A DNA stretch of 64,000 bases from Micromonospora sp. NBC_01740. Lineage in GTDB: Bacteria; Actinomycetota; Actinomycetes; Mycobacteriales; Micromonosporaceae. The DNA lies in the NCBI RefSeq assembly GCF_035920365.1, contig NZ_CP109150.1, positions 4,340,001 through 4,404,000 of the forward strand, written 5' to 3'. A program made the translations under genes and the position numbers. Positions 27,201 to 39,200 of this stretch are shown in pieces. Numbering within the stretch: the first letter of the stretch is position 1; the number at the start of each line of letters is the position of its first letter. Under the pieces are notes generated by a model that saw only the letters and a list, made by a program, of their open reading frames with translations, had not been told where the DNA came from and searched no databases.

Positions 27201-30200
27201 GGTGCCGGGCACCGCCCTGGTCGAGCTGGCGGTGCGCGCCGGCGACGAGGTGGGCGCGTCGCGCGTACGGGAGCTGACCGTGGCGGCGCCGCTGGTGCTG
27301 CCGGAGTCCGGGGCGGTACGCGTGCAGGTGCGCGTCGGCGCGGCCGACGATTCCGCAGTCCGGTCGGTGTCCGTGTACTCCCAGCCGGAGGACGACGACG
27401 ACTCCGAGTGGACGCGGCACGCCGACGGTGTGCTCGAACCGGTGTCGGCCGACGAGCCGGGCGTCGGCGCGTGGCCGCCGGCGGGCGCGACCGAGGTGGA
27501 CCTGACCGGGTGGTATCCGGCGCTGGCGGAGCACGGCCTGTCGTACGGGCCGGTGTTCCAGGGCGTGCGGCGGGCCTGGACGGCCGACGGTGCGGCGTAC
27601 GCCGAGGTGGCGTTGCCGGACGGCGCGGCCGGTGACGCGAGCGCGTTCGGGGTGCACCCGGCGCTGCTGGACGCCGCCCTGCACCCGGTGGCCCTGCTGC
27701 TGGCGGCGGAGCCGGCGGGCGGGCCCCGCGTGCCGTTCGCGTTCGAGGGCGTGCAGGTGCACGCCTCGGGCGCCAGGACGCTGCGGGTGCGGCTGACCCG
27801 GGACGGCTCCGGGGTGCGGCTGGTCGCCTGCGACGGCTCGGGCGCGCCGGTGGTGTCGGTGGACTCCCTGGTGCTGCGGGAGATGACCGCGACGGCGACC
27901 CGGAGCGGCGCCGCCCGGTCGCTGTACGAGGTGTCCTGGCAGGCCGAGCAGATCGACGGCGTCGACGACCTTCCGGGGTGGGCGGCGCTGGGCCGGCCGG
28001 CATCGGACGCGCTGCCGGAGGTGCCGGTCTACGCGGACGTGGCGGCCCTGGCGGCGGGCGGGGCCACCGCCCGGCAGGTGCTGCTGACGGTGCCCGCCGG
28101 CGAACCCGGCGTCGCCGTGCCGGAGGCCGTGCGGACGGTCACCGGCGGTGTGCTGGACGTGCTGCGGTCCTGGCTCGCCGCCGAGCCGCTGGCGGACACG
28201 AAGCTCGTGGTGGTGACCCGGGGCGCGGTGGCCGCCGGGGACGACGACCAGGTCACCGACCTGGCCGCCGCCGCCGTCTGGGGCCTGCTGCGCTCGGCGC
28301 AGTCGGAGCACCCGGGGCGGATCGTCCTCGCCGACGTCGAGGGCGAGTTGACCCCCGCGACCCTCGCCGTGCTGGCCGGCGCCGCCGTCGACCCGTCGGT
28401 CTCCGGCGGCCAACTCGCGGTGCGCGGCGAGCGCACCCTCGTGCCGAGGCTGGCGCGGCCCGTGGGCGACGAGCTGACCCCGCCGTCCGGACCGTGGCAC
28501 CTCGCCCCCGTCACTCCCGGCACCCTGGACGGGATCGGGCCGGTCCGGGCCACGCCCGTGGAGCTGGACGCGGGCCAGGTGCGCGTCGCCGTGCGCGCGG
28601 CCGGCGTGAACTTCCGGGACGTGCTGATCGGCCTGGGGATGTATCCGGATCCGGCGGCCGTGATGGGCAGCGAGGGTGCGGGCGTCGTGGTCGAGGTCGG
28701 CCCCGGCGTGACCGACCTGGCGCCCGGCGACCGGGTGATGGGCATGTTCGAACTCGGGTTCAGCCCGCAGGCGGTCGCCCACCGCCAGCGCATCGCCAAG
28801 ATGCCCGCCGGCTGGTCCTTCACCCAGGCGGCGTCCGTCCCCCTGGTCTTCCTGACCGCGTACTACGCGCTGCGCGACCTGGCCGGGCTGCGGTCCGGCG
28901 AGTCGGTGCTGATCCACAACGGCGCCGGTGGCGTCGGCATGGCCGCCATCCAGCTCGCCCACCACCTCGGCGCCACCGTCCACGCCACCGCCAGCCCCGG
29001 CAAGTGGGGTGTGCTGCGGGGACTCGGGGTGGCGGGGGAGCGGATCGCGTCGTCGCGGACCACGGAGTTCGAGCAGGTCTTCGGCGCGGCCACGGGCGGC
29101 GCCGGGGTGGACGTGGTGCTCGACGCGTTGGCCGGTGAGTTCGTCGACGCGTCGCTGCGGCTGCTGCCGCGCGGTGGCCGGTTCGTGGAGATGGGCAAGG
29201 CCGACGTGCGCGACCCGGAGACGGTCGCCGCCGACCACCCGGGCGTGACGTACCGCGCGTTCGACCTCAACGAGGCGGGCAGCACCCGCATCGGCGAGAT
29301 GCTCACCGAGATCCTCGACCTCTTCGCGCAGGGCGCGCTGCGTCCGCTACCCGTACGGGCGTGGGACGTGCGTCAGGCCCGGCAGGCGCTGCGGCACGTC
29401 AGCCAGGCCCGCCACGTCGGCAAGGTCGTGCTGCGCATCCCCGCGCCCGTGGACCCCGACGGCACCGTGCTGCTCACCGGCGCGGCCGGGACCCTGGCCG
29501 GCGTACTCGCGCGGCACCTCGTCGCCACCGGCCAGGCCCGCCGCCTGCTGCTGGCCTCCCGCCGCGCACCCGGCCGGGACGACGGGTACGCCACCCTGGT
29601 CCGGGAGCTGACCGACGCGGGCGCCGACGTCACCGCCGTGGCCGTCGACGTCAGCGACCCCGCGCAGGTCACCGAGCTGATCGCCGGGATCGACCCGGCG
29701 CACCCGCTGACCGCGGTGGTGCACACCGCCGGCGTGATCGCCGACGCGACCATCGGTTCGTTGGACGAGTCCGCCCTGCGTACGGTGCTGGCGCCGAAGG
29801 TGGACGCCGGCTGGGCGTTGCACGAGGCGACCGCGCACCTGGACCTGTCGGCGTTCGTGCTGTTCTCGTCGGTGGCGGCCACCCTCGGTTCCCCGGGGCA
29901 GGGCAACTACGCGGCGGCGAACGCGTTCCTCGACGCCCTCGCGCAGCACCGCCGCCAGCAGGGCCTGCCCGCCACCAGCCTCGCCTGGGGCATGTGGGCC
30001 ACCGACAGCACGATGACCGCGCACCTCGACGGCGACGACCAGCAGCGGCTGCGGCGGGTCGGGATGAGCCGGCTCTCCCCGGCCGAGGGCGCCGAACTCT
30101 TCGACGCCGCCCTGCCGGCGGTGCAACCGGTCGTCGTCGCGGCCCGCCTCCACGTCACCGGCGAGGCGAGCCACGTACCGCCGCTGATGCGGCACCTGCT

Positions 30201-33200
30201 GCGCGGCGGCGGCCGACGCCGCGCCGCCACCGACCGGCCGAGCGCCGGGGCGTCGTGGCGGGAGCGGCTCGACGGCCTGTCCGAGGCGGACGCCCGCCAG
30301 GCGCTTGTCGACCTCGTCTGCGGCCAGGCCGCCACGGTGCTGGGGCACGCCTCGGCACAGGCGGTCCCCGCCGCCCGAGCCTTCAAGGACCTGGGCTTCG
30401 ACTCGCTGACCTCGGTGGAGCTGCGCAACCGGCTGGGCGCCGCCACCGGGCTGCGGCTGACCGCCACGCTGGCCTTCGACCACCCCACCCCGGCCCGGCT
30501 CGCCGACCACCTGTTCGCGCAGCTCGGCCGGGCCACCGGCGCCGGAACCACCGTCCGTACCGTCGTCACCGCCGACGCCGACGAGCCGATCGCCATCATC
30601 GGCATGGCCTGCCGCTACCCGGGCGGCGTCGCCACCCCCGAGCAGCTGTGGCAGCTCGTCACCTCCGGGTCCGACGCCATCGGCGGCTTCCCCACCGACC
30701 GCGGCTGGGACCTCGACCGGCTGTACGGCACCGACGGCGACCAGGCCGGCGGCACCGTCACCGACCAGGGCGGCTTCCTCTACGACGCGGCCGACTTCGA
30801 CGCCGGCTTCTTCAACATCAGCCCCCGCGAGGCCCTCGCCATGGACCCGCAGCAGCGGCTGCTGCTGGAGACCGCCTGGGAGAGCTTCGAGTACGCCCGC
30901 ATCGACCCCGCCGCCCTCGGCGGCACCGCCACCGGTGTCTTCATCGGGGCCGCCTCCTCCGGCTACGCCACCAGCGGACGTGACGACCTGGACGGCCTCG
31001 AGGGGCACCTGCTCACCGGGACGGCCGGCAGCGTCGCCTCCGGGCGGGTCGCCTACATGTTCGGCCTCGAAGGCCCGGCGGTCACCGTCGACACCGCCTG
31101 CTCCTCGTCGCTGGTGGCGTTGCACCTCGCCGCCCAGGCGCTGCGCGGCGGCGAGTGCGACATGGCCCTGGCCGGCGGCGTGGCGCTGATGGCGCAGCCC
31201 GGCATGTTCTCCGAGTTCTCCCGGCAGGGCGGCCTCGCCCCGGACGGGCGGTGCAAGGCGTTCGCCGCCGGGGCCGACGGCACCGGCTGGTCCGAGGGCG
31301 TGGGCATGCTGCTCGTGGAGCGCCTCTCCGACGCCCGGCGCAACGGGCACCGGGTGCTCGCCGTACTGCGCGGCTCCGCGATCAACCAGGACGGCGCGTC
31401 CAACGGGCTGACCGCCCCGAACGGCCCGTCGCAGCAGCGGGTGATCCGACAGGCCCTGGAGAACGCGCGGCTGAACCCGGCCGACGTGGACGCCGTCGAG
31501 GCGCACGGCACCGGCACCGTCCTCGGCGACCCGATCGAGGCGCAGGCGGTGCTGGCCACCTACGGGCAGGACCGCGCCGACGCCGAGCCGCTCTGGCTCG
31601 GCTCGATCAAGTCGAACATCGGCCACTCCCAGGCCGCGGCCGGGGTGGCCGGCGTGATCAAGATGGTGCTGGCGATGCGGCACGGCGTGCTGCCGCCCAC
31701 CCTGCACGTGGACGAGCCGTCGCCCCACGTCGACTGGAGCGCCGGGGCGGTCGCCCTGCTCACCGAGGCCCGTCCGTGGCCGGCGGTGCAGCGGCCGCGC
31801 CGGGCCGCCGTGTCGTCGTTCGGCATCAGCGGCACCAACGCGCACACCATCATCGAGCAGGCGCCCGACGAGCCGGCCCCGGCGACGACCCCGCTGGCGG
31901 GGGACCTCCCCGGCCTGGTCGGCCCCGCCGCCGTACCCCTGCTGGTCTCCGGCCGCAGCCCCCGCGCGCTCGGGGCGCAGGCCGCCCGGATCGGCGAACG
32001 GCTGGCCGGCGACGCCGACCTGGACCTGCGGCACCTCGGGTTCTCCCTGGCCGCGCAGCGGGCGCACCACCCGTACCGGGCGGTCGTCGTGGCCGCCGAC
32101 CGGGACGACGCGGCCGCCCGCCTGGCCGCCCTCGCCTCCGCCGACGGCACGCCGGTCGGCGCGGACACGGCGTCGAAGGTCGTCTTCGTCTTCCCCGGCC
32201 AGGGCTCCCAGTGGAAGGGGATGGCCCTGGACCTGCTGGAGACCTCGCCGGTCTTCCGGCAGCGGATGGGGGAGTGCGCCGAGGAGCTGTCCCGACTGGT
32301 GGACTGGTCCCTCACCGACGTGCTCCGGGAGGCGCCCGGTGCGCCGCCCCTGGACCGGGTGGACGTGGTCCAGCCGGTGCTCTTCTCCGTCATGGTGTCC
32401 CTCGCCCAGCTCTGGCGCTCGTGCGGCGTCGTGCCGGCCGCCGTCGTCGGGCACTCGCAGGGTGAGATCGCCGCGGCCTGCGCGGCCGGCGCGCTGACCC
32501 TCGCCGACGCGGTACGGCTCGTCGTGGCCCGCAGCCGTGGCCTGCTGGCCATCTCGGGCCGGGGCGGCATGGTCTCCGTCCCGCTGCCGGCCGCCGACAC
32601 CGAGCAGCTCATCGCGCAGTGGCCGGGCACCCTCTCGGTGGCCGCCCTCAACGGCGCCGCCGCGACCGTGGTCTCCGGTGACGCGGCGTCGGTCGCCGAA
32701 CTGCTCGCGCACTGCGCCGAGCGGGACATCCGGGCCCGCGCGATCGCCGTCGACTACGCTTCACACTGCGACCACGTCGACGCCGTACGCGACGACCTGG
32801 TGGCCGCGCTCGGCACGGTCGACTCCCGTTCGACCGGGGTGGCCTTCCACTCGACGGTCACCGGCGAGCCGATCGACACCGCGGAGCTCGACGCGGGCTA
32901 CTGGTACCGCAACCTGCGGGAACCGGTCCGGCTCGCGCCGGTGCTGGACCAGCTGATCGACCAGGGCTTCCGGGTCTTCGTCGAGGTCAGCCCGCACCCC
33001 GTGCTGAAGGTGGTGGTCCAGGACGCGCTGGAGAAGGCCACCGGCGCCGTCGACGCGGGCGTCGTGGTCGGTTCACTGCGCCGCGACGAGAACGGGCCGC
33101 ACCAGCTCCTGACCGGCCTCGGTGACCTGCACGTCGCCGGGGTGCCCGTCGACTGGGCGGCGGTGTTCGCCGGCTCCGGCGCCACCGGCGTCGACCTGCC

Positions 33201-36200
33201 GACGTACGCCTTCCAGCGGGAGCGGTTCTGGCCGGCGGTGGACCACTCCGCCGGCGGCGACGTGTCCGGCGCGGGCCTCGGGGCGGCGGGACATCCGCTG
33301 CTCGGCGCGGCGGTACGCCTCGCCGGTGACGACGAGGTCGTGCTGACCGGCCGGCTGTCGGTGTCGACGCACCCGTGGCTGGCCGACCACGTGGTCGGCG
33401 GTGCGGTGCTGGCGCCGGGCACCGCGCTGGTGGAGCTGGTGGTGCGCGCCGGCGACGAGGTGGGCGCGTCGCGGGTACGCGAGCTTACGGTGGCGGCGCC
33501 GCTGGTGCTGCCCGCCTCCGGCGCCGTCCGCGTGCAGGTACGCGTCGGCGCGGCCGACAGCTCCGGCGTCCGGTCGGTGGCGGTCCACTCGCAGCCCGAC
33601 GGCGACCCGGAGGCCGACTGGACGCGGCACGCCGACGGTGTGCTGGAGCCTGCCGCCGACGAGCCGGAGGTGGGCGCCTGGCCGCCCGCCGGGGTGCCCG
33701 AGGTGGACCTCGCCGGCTGGTATCCGGCGCTGGCGGAGCGGGGCCTGACCTACGGCCCGTCGTTCCAGGGGCTGCGCCGGCTGTGGGCCGCCGGCGACCA
33801 CGCGTACGCCGAGGTCGCGTTGCCGGACGAGGCGACCGCCGACACCGACCGGTTCGCCGTGCACCCGGCGCTGCTGGACGCCGCGCTGCACCCCGTGGGG
33901 CTGCTGCTGGCGGACCGCTCCGGCGGGCCGCGGGTGCCCTTCGCCTTCGAGGGCGTGCAGGTGCACGCCTCCGGCGCCCGGGTGCTGCGGGTGCGGTTGA
34001 CCCGGACGGGTTCCCGCGTGCGGCTGGTGGCCGGCGACGAGTCGGGCGCGCCCGTGGTGTCGGTGGACGCGCTCGCGTTGCGGGAGATGACCGCGTCCGC
34101 CGGCCAGGACCCCACCGAGCGGGCCCTGTTCGAGGTGACGTGGCAGCCCGAGCGGGTCACGCCGGCGCGCGACGTCACCGGCTGGATGCTGCTCGGCGAC
34201 ACCGAGGTGCCGGCGGACCTGTCCACGCCGGCGTTCCCGACCGTCGACGACCTGGTCACGGCGATCTCCGGCGGCGTGGTCGAGGCGCCCCGCGCGCTGC
34301 TGCTTCCGGTCCGAGCGGACACGCCGGACGCCGGACTGCCCGACCTGGTGGGCACGGTCACCGCCCAGGTGCTGGACGTGCTGCGGTCCTGGCTGGCCGC
34401 CGAGGCCCTGGCCGACACGAAGCTGGTGGTCCTGACCCGCGGCGCGGTGCTCGCCGCACCGGCCGACGCGCTGCGGGACCTGGCCGGCGCGACGGTCTGG
34501 GGCCTGCTGCGCTCGGCGCAGTCGGAGCACCCGGGACGGATCGTCCTCGCCGACGTCGACGGCGCGCTCACCCCGGCGACCCTCGCGGTGCTGGCCGCGG
34601 TGGCCGATGACCCGTCGGCCACCGGCGGCCAGGTGGCCGTACGCGGCGACGAGGTGCGCACCCCGCGCCTGGGCCGGCCCGTTGGTCCGGCCGCCGAGGA
34701 ACTCGTCGCGCCGGCCGGGCTGTGGCAGGTCGGCGCGGTGAGCCCCGGCACCCTCGACGGGATCGGCATGGTGCCCGCCACGCCCGTCGCCCTGGACGCA
34801 GGCCAGGTGCGCGTCGCCGTGCGCGCGGCCGGCGTGAACTTCCGCGACGTGCTGATCGGCCTGGGCATGTATCCGGATCCGGCGGCCGTGATGGGCAGCG
34901 AGGGTGCGGGCGTCGTGGTCGAGGTCGGCCCCGGCGTGACCGACCTGGCGCCCGGCGACCGGGTGCTCGGCATGTTCGAGCCGGCCTTCGCCCCCGAGGT
35001 GGTCGCCGCCCGCGACCTCGTCGCGAAGATCCCCGACGGCTGGTCCTTCACGCAGGCCGCGTCGGTGCCGGTGGTGTTCCTGACCGCGTACTACGCGCTG
35101 CGCGACCTGGCCGGGCTGCGGTCCGGCGAGTCGGTGCTGATCCACAACGGCGCCGGTGGCGTCGGCATGGCCGCCATCCAGCTGGCCCGGCACTGGGGCG
35201 CGACGGTGTACGCCACCGCCAGCCCCGGCAAGTGGGGCGTGCTGCGTGGCCTCGGGGTGGCCGGGGAGCGGATCGCGTCGTCGCGGACCACGGAGTTCGA
35301 GCAGGTCTTCGGCGCGGCCAGCGGTGGTGCCGGGGTGGACGTGGTGCTCGACGCGTTGGCCGGTGAGTTCGTCGACGCGTCGTTGCGGCTGCTGCCGCGC
35401 GGTGGCCGGTTCGTGGAGATGGGCAAGGCCGACGTGCGCGACCCGGAGACGGTCGCCACCGACCACCCCGGCGTCAGCTACCGCGCGTTCGACCTCAACG
35501 AGGCCGGACACCCGCGGATCGGCGAGATGCTGACCGAGATTCTCGACCTGTTCGCGCAGGGCGCGCTGCGTCCGCTGCCCGTACGGGCGTGGGACGTGCG
35601 TCAGGCCCGGCAGGCGCTGCGGCACATCAGCCAGGCCCGCCACATCGGCAAGGTCGTCCTGCGGGTGCCCGCGCCCGCCGACCCCGACGGCACCGTGCTG
35701 CTCACCGGCGCGGGAGGCGCCCTCGCCCGGGTGTTCGCCCGGCACCTGGTCGCCACCGGTCAGGCGCGGCACCTGCTGCTGGCCTCGCGCCGTGGCCCCG
35801 AGCAGTACCAGGACCTGGTCGAGGAGCTCACCCGGGCCGGTGCCCGGGTCACCGCCGGCACCGCCGACGTGACCGACCCCCGGCAGGTGACCCGGCTGCT
35901 GGAACTGGTGGACCCGGCGCACCCGCTGACTGCGGTGGTGCACACCGCCGGCGTGATCGCCGACGCGACCATCGGTTCGTTGGACGAGTCCGCCCTGCGT
36001 ACGGTGCTGGCGCCGAAGGTGGACGCCGGCTGGGCGTTGCACGAGGCGACCGCGCACCTGGACCTGTCGGCGTTCGTGCTGTTCTCGTCGGTGGCGGCCA
36101 CCCTCGGCTCGCCGGGGCAGGGTAACTACGCGGCGGCGAACGCGTTCCTCGACGCCCTCGCGCAGCACCGCCGGCAGCAGGGGCTGCCCGCCACCAGCCT

Positions 36201-39200
36201 CGCCTGGGGACTGTGGGCCACCAGCAGCGCGATGACCGCGCACCTGCACGGCAACGACCACCGCAAGGCGATCCGCGCCACCAGCGCCCCGCTGACCGAC
36301 CAGCAGGGCGTCGCGCTCTTCGAGGCGGCACGGCAGCGCGGCAGCGCCCACCTCGTACTCATGAACCTGCCGCCGGCAAGCGCGCGCCCGGCCGGCGGCA
36401 CCGTGCCCAGCCTGCTGCGTGACCTGGTCCGCACCTCCGCTCCGGCCCGCCGCGCGGTGGGTCGGGGCACGGCCGACACCGCGTCGGTGCGGGACCGCCT
36501 GGCGATGCTCAGCCCGGCCGAGCGGCGCAACCACCTGCTCGACCTGGTGGCCGCGAACGTCGCCAGCGTGCTCGGGCACCGCTCCGCGGAGAACGTCGAC
36601 CCTCACCGCGCCTTCAAGGAGTTGGGCTTCGACTCGCTCACCTCCGTCGAACTGCGCAACCGGCTCTCCGCCGCGACCGGGCTGCGGCTGCCCGCGACCG
36701 TGGCGTTCGACCACCCGGCCCCCGCGGTGCTCGCCGACTTCCTCGACCGGGAACTGGGCGGCGGTTCGGACGCCGCCCGCCCGGCCGCGGTCGGTACGGC
36801 CGCCGCGCTCGACGAGCCGATCGCCATCATCGGCATGGCCTGCCGCTTCCCCGGCGAGGTGCAGACCCCCGAGCAGCTCTGGCAGGTGGTCACCGCCGGC
36901 GCCGACGTCATCTCGCCGTTCCCCACCGACCGGGGCTGGGACCTGGACGACCTGAGGGCCAGCGGCGGGGACGACACGTCCGTACCCCGCCAGGGCGGCT
37001 TCCTGCACGACGCCGCCCAGTTCGACGCCGCCTTCTTCGGGATCTCGCCCCGGGAGGCGCTGGCCATGGACCCGCAGCAGCGGTTGCTGCTGGAGACGTC
37101 CTGGGAGGCCTTCGAACGGGCGGGGATCGACCCGCACTCGGCGCGGGGCAGCAGCACCGGCGTCTACGTCGGTCTCATCTACCACGACTACGCCTCCCAG
37201 GCCGCCGGAACGACCGACGAGGTGGACGGCTACGTCGGCAACGGCAGCGCGGGAAGCGTCGCCTCGGGACGCATCTCGTACCTGTTCGGCCTCGAAGGCC
37301 CCGCGGTCACCGTCGACACCGCCTGCTCATCGTCGCTGGTCGCCCTGCACCTGGCCACCCAGGCGCTGCGGCAGGACGAGTGCCGGCTCGCGCTCGCCGG
37401 CGGGGTGAGCGTGATGTCCACCCCCGGCATGCTCACCGAGTTCTCCCGGCAGCGTGGCCTGTCGCCCGACGGGCGGTGCAAGGCCTTCGGCGCGGGCGCC
37501 GACGGCACCGGCTTCGCCGAGGGCGTCGGCATGCTCCTGCTGGAGCGCCTCTCCGACGCGCAGCGCAACGGCCACCGCGTCCTCGCCGTCGTGCGGGGCA
37601 GCGCGGTGAACCAGGACGGCGCCAGCAGCGGCCTGACCGCGCCGAACGGCCCCGCCCAGCAGCGGGTCATCCGGCAGGCGCTGGCGAACGCCCGGCTGAC
37701 CCCGGGCGACGTCGACGCCGTCGAGGCGCACGGCACGGGCACCGCGCTGGGCGACCCCATCGAGGCGCAGGCCCTCCTGGCCACGTACGGGCAGGACCGG
37801 CCGCAGGACCGGCCGCTGTGGCTCGGTTCGATCAAGTCGAACATCGGTCACGCCCAGGCGGCGGCGGGCGTCGCCGGGGTGATCAAGATGGTGCTGGCGA
37901 TGCGGCACGGTGTGCTGCCGCCGACCCTGCACGCGGACGAGCCGTCGCCGCACATCGACTGGACCGCCGGCTCGGTGGCCCTGCTCACCGGCACCCGGTC
38001 GTGGCCGGCCGTCGACCGGCCGCGCCGGGCCGCGGTGTCGTCGTTCGGGATCAGCGGCACCAACGCGCACACGATCATCGAGCAGGCGCCGGAGTTCGTC
38101 CCGCCGCCCGCCGGGCCGCCCGCGACGTCCCCGGTCGACCTGGTCGCGGGCGTCCTCTCGGCCCGCGACGACGCCGCCCTGCGCGAGCAGGCACGCCGGC
38201 TGCGGGGCCTGCTGGACGACGAACCGGACCTGACGCTCGCCGACGTCGCCCACGCGCTCGCCACCCGCCGCACAGCCTTCGAACACCGCGTGGTGCTGCT
38301 GGCCCGGGACCGCGAGGACCTGCTCACCGCCCTCGACGCGGTGGCCGCCGACCAGCCCTCGGCCGCCGTCGTCCACGGCGTGGCCCGCGGCGGGCGCACC
38401 GCGATCCTCTTCTCCGGCCAGGGCGCCCAGCGCCCCGGCATGGGGCGCGAGCTGTACGACGCCCACCCGGTCTTCGCCGCCGCCCTCGACGAGGTGTGCG
38501 GGCACCTGGACCAGCACCTGCCCCGTCCGCTGCGCGAGGTGCTGTTCGCCGAGGCGGGCACGCCGGAGGCGGAGCTGCTGGACCAGACCGTCTTCACCCA
38601 GGCCGGGCTGTTCGCCGTCGAGGTGGCCCTGTTCCGGCTGGTCGAGTCGTTCGGCGTCCGGGCGGACCTGGTGGCCGGGCACTCGATCGGCGAGGTGGCC
38701 GCCGCCCACGTCGCCGGGCTGTTCAGCCTCGCCGACGCCTGCGCGCTGGTCGGGGCCCGTGGCCGGCTCATGCAGGCCCTGCCGCAGGGCGGCGGGATGC
38801 TCGCGGTCGGCACCGACGAGCAGGCCGTCGTGGAGTCGTTGGCCGGGCTCACCGACCGGATCGGCGTCGCGGCGGTGAACGCCCCGACCGCCGTGGTGGT
38901 CTCCGGCGAGCTCGGGGCCCTCGACGAGGTGGAGCGGACCTGGCAGGACCGGGGCGTACGCACCCGCCGGCTGAACGTCAGCCACGCCTTCCACAGCCCG
39001 CTGATGGAGCCGATGCTGCGCGAGTTCCGGCAGGTGCTCGACACCCTGACGTTCCACTGGCCGGCCCTGCCGATCGTGTCGAACCTGACGGGCGAGGTCG
39101 CCGACCCCGACGAGATCGGCACCCCCGACTACTGGGTCCGGCACGTGCGCGAGACCGTCCGGTTCGCCGACGGGGTCGCCAGCCTGCGTACGCGCAACGC

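Noticed and set aside
24145..29238. A 1697-codon minus-strand frame over the start of gene C
   Set aside because: Antisense shadow of the KS-AT-DH-ER coding region; no recognisable protein.
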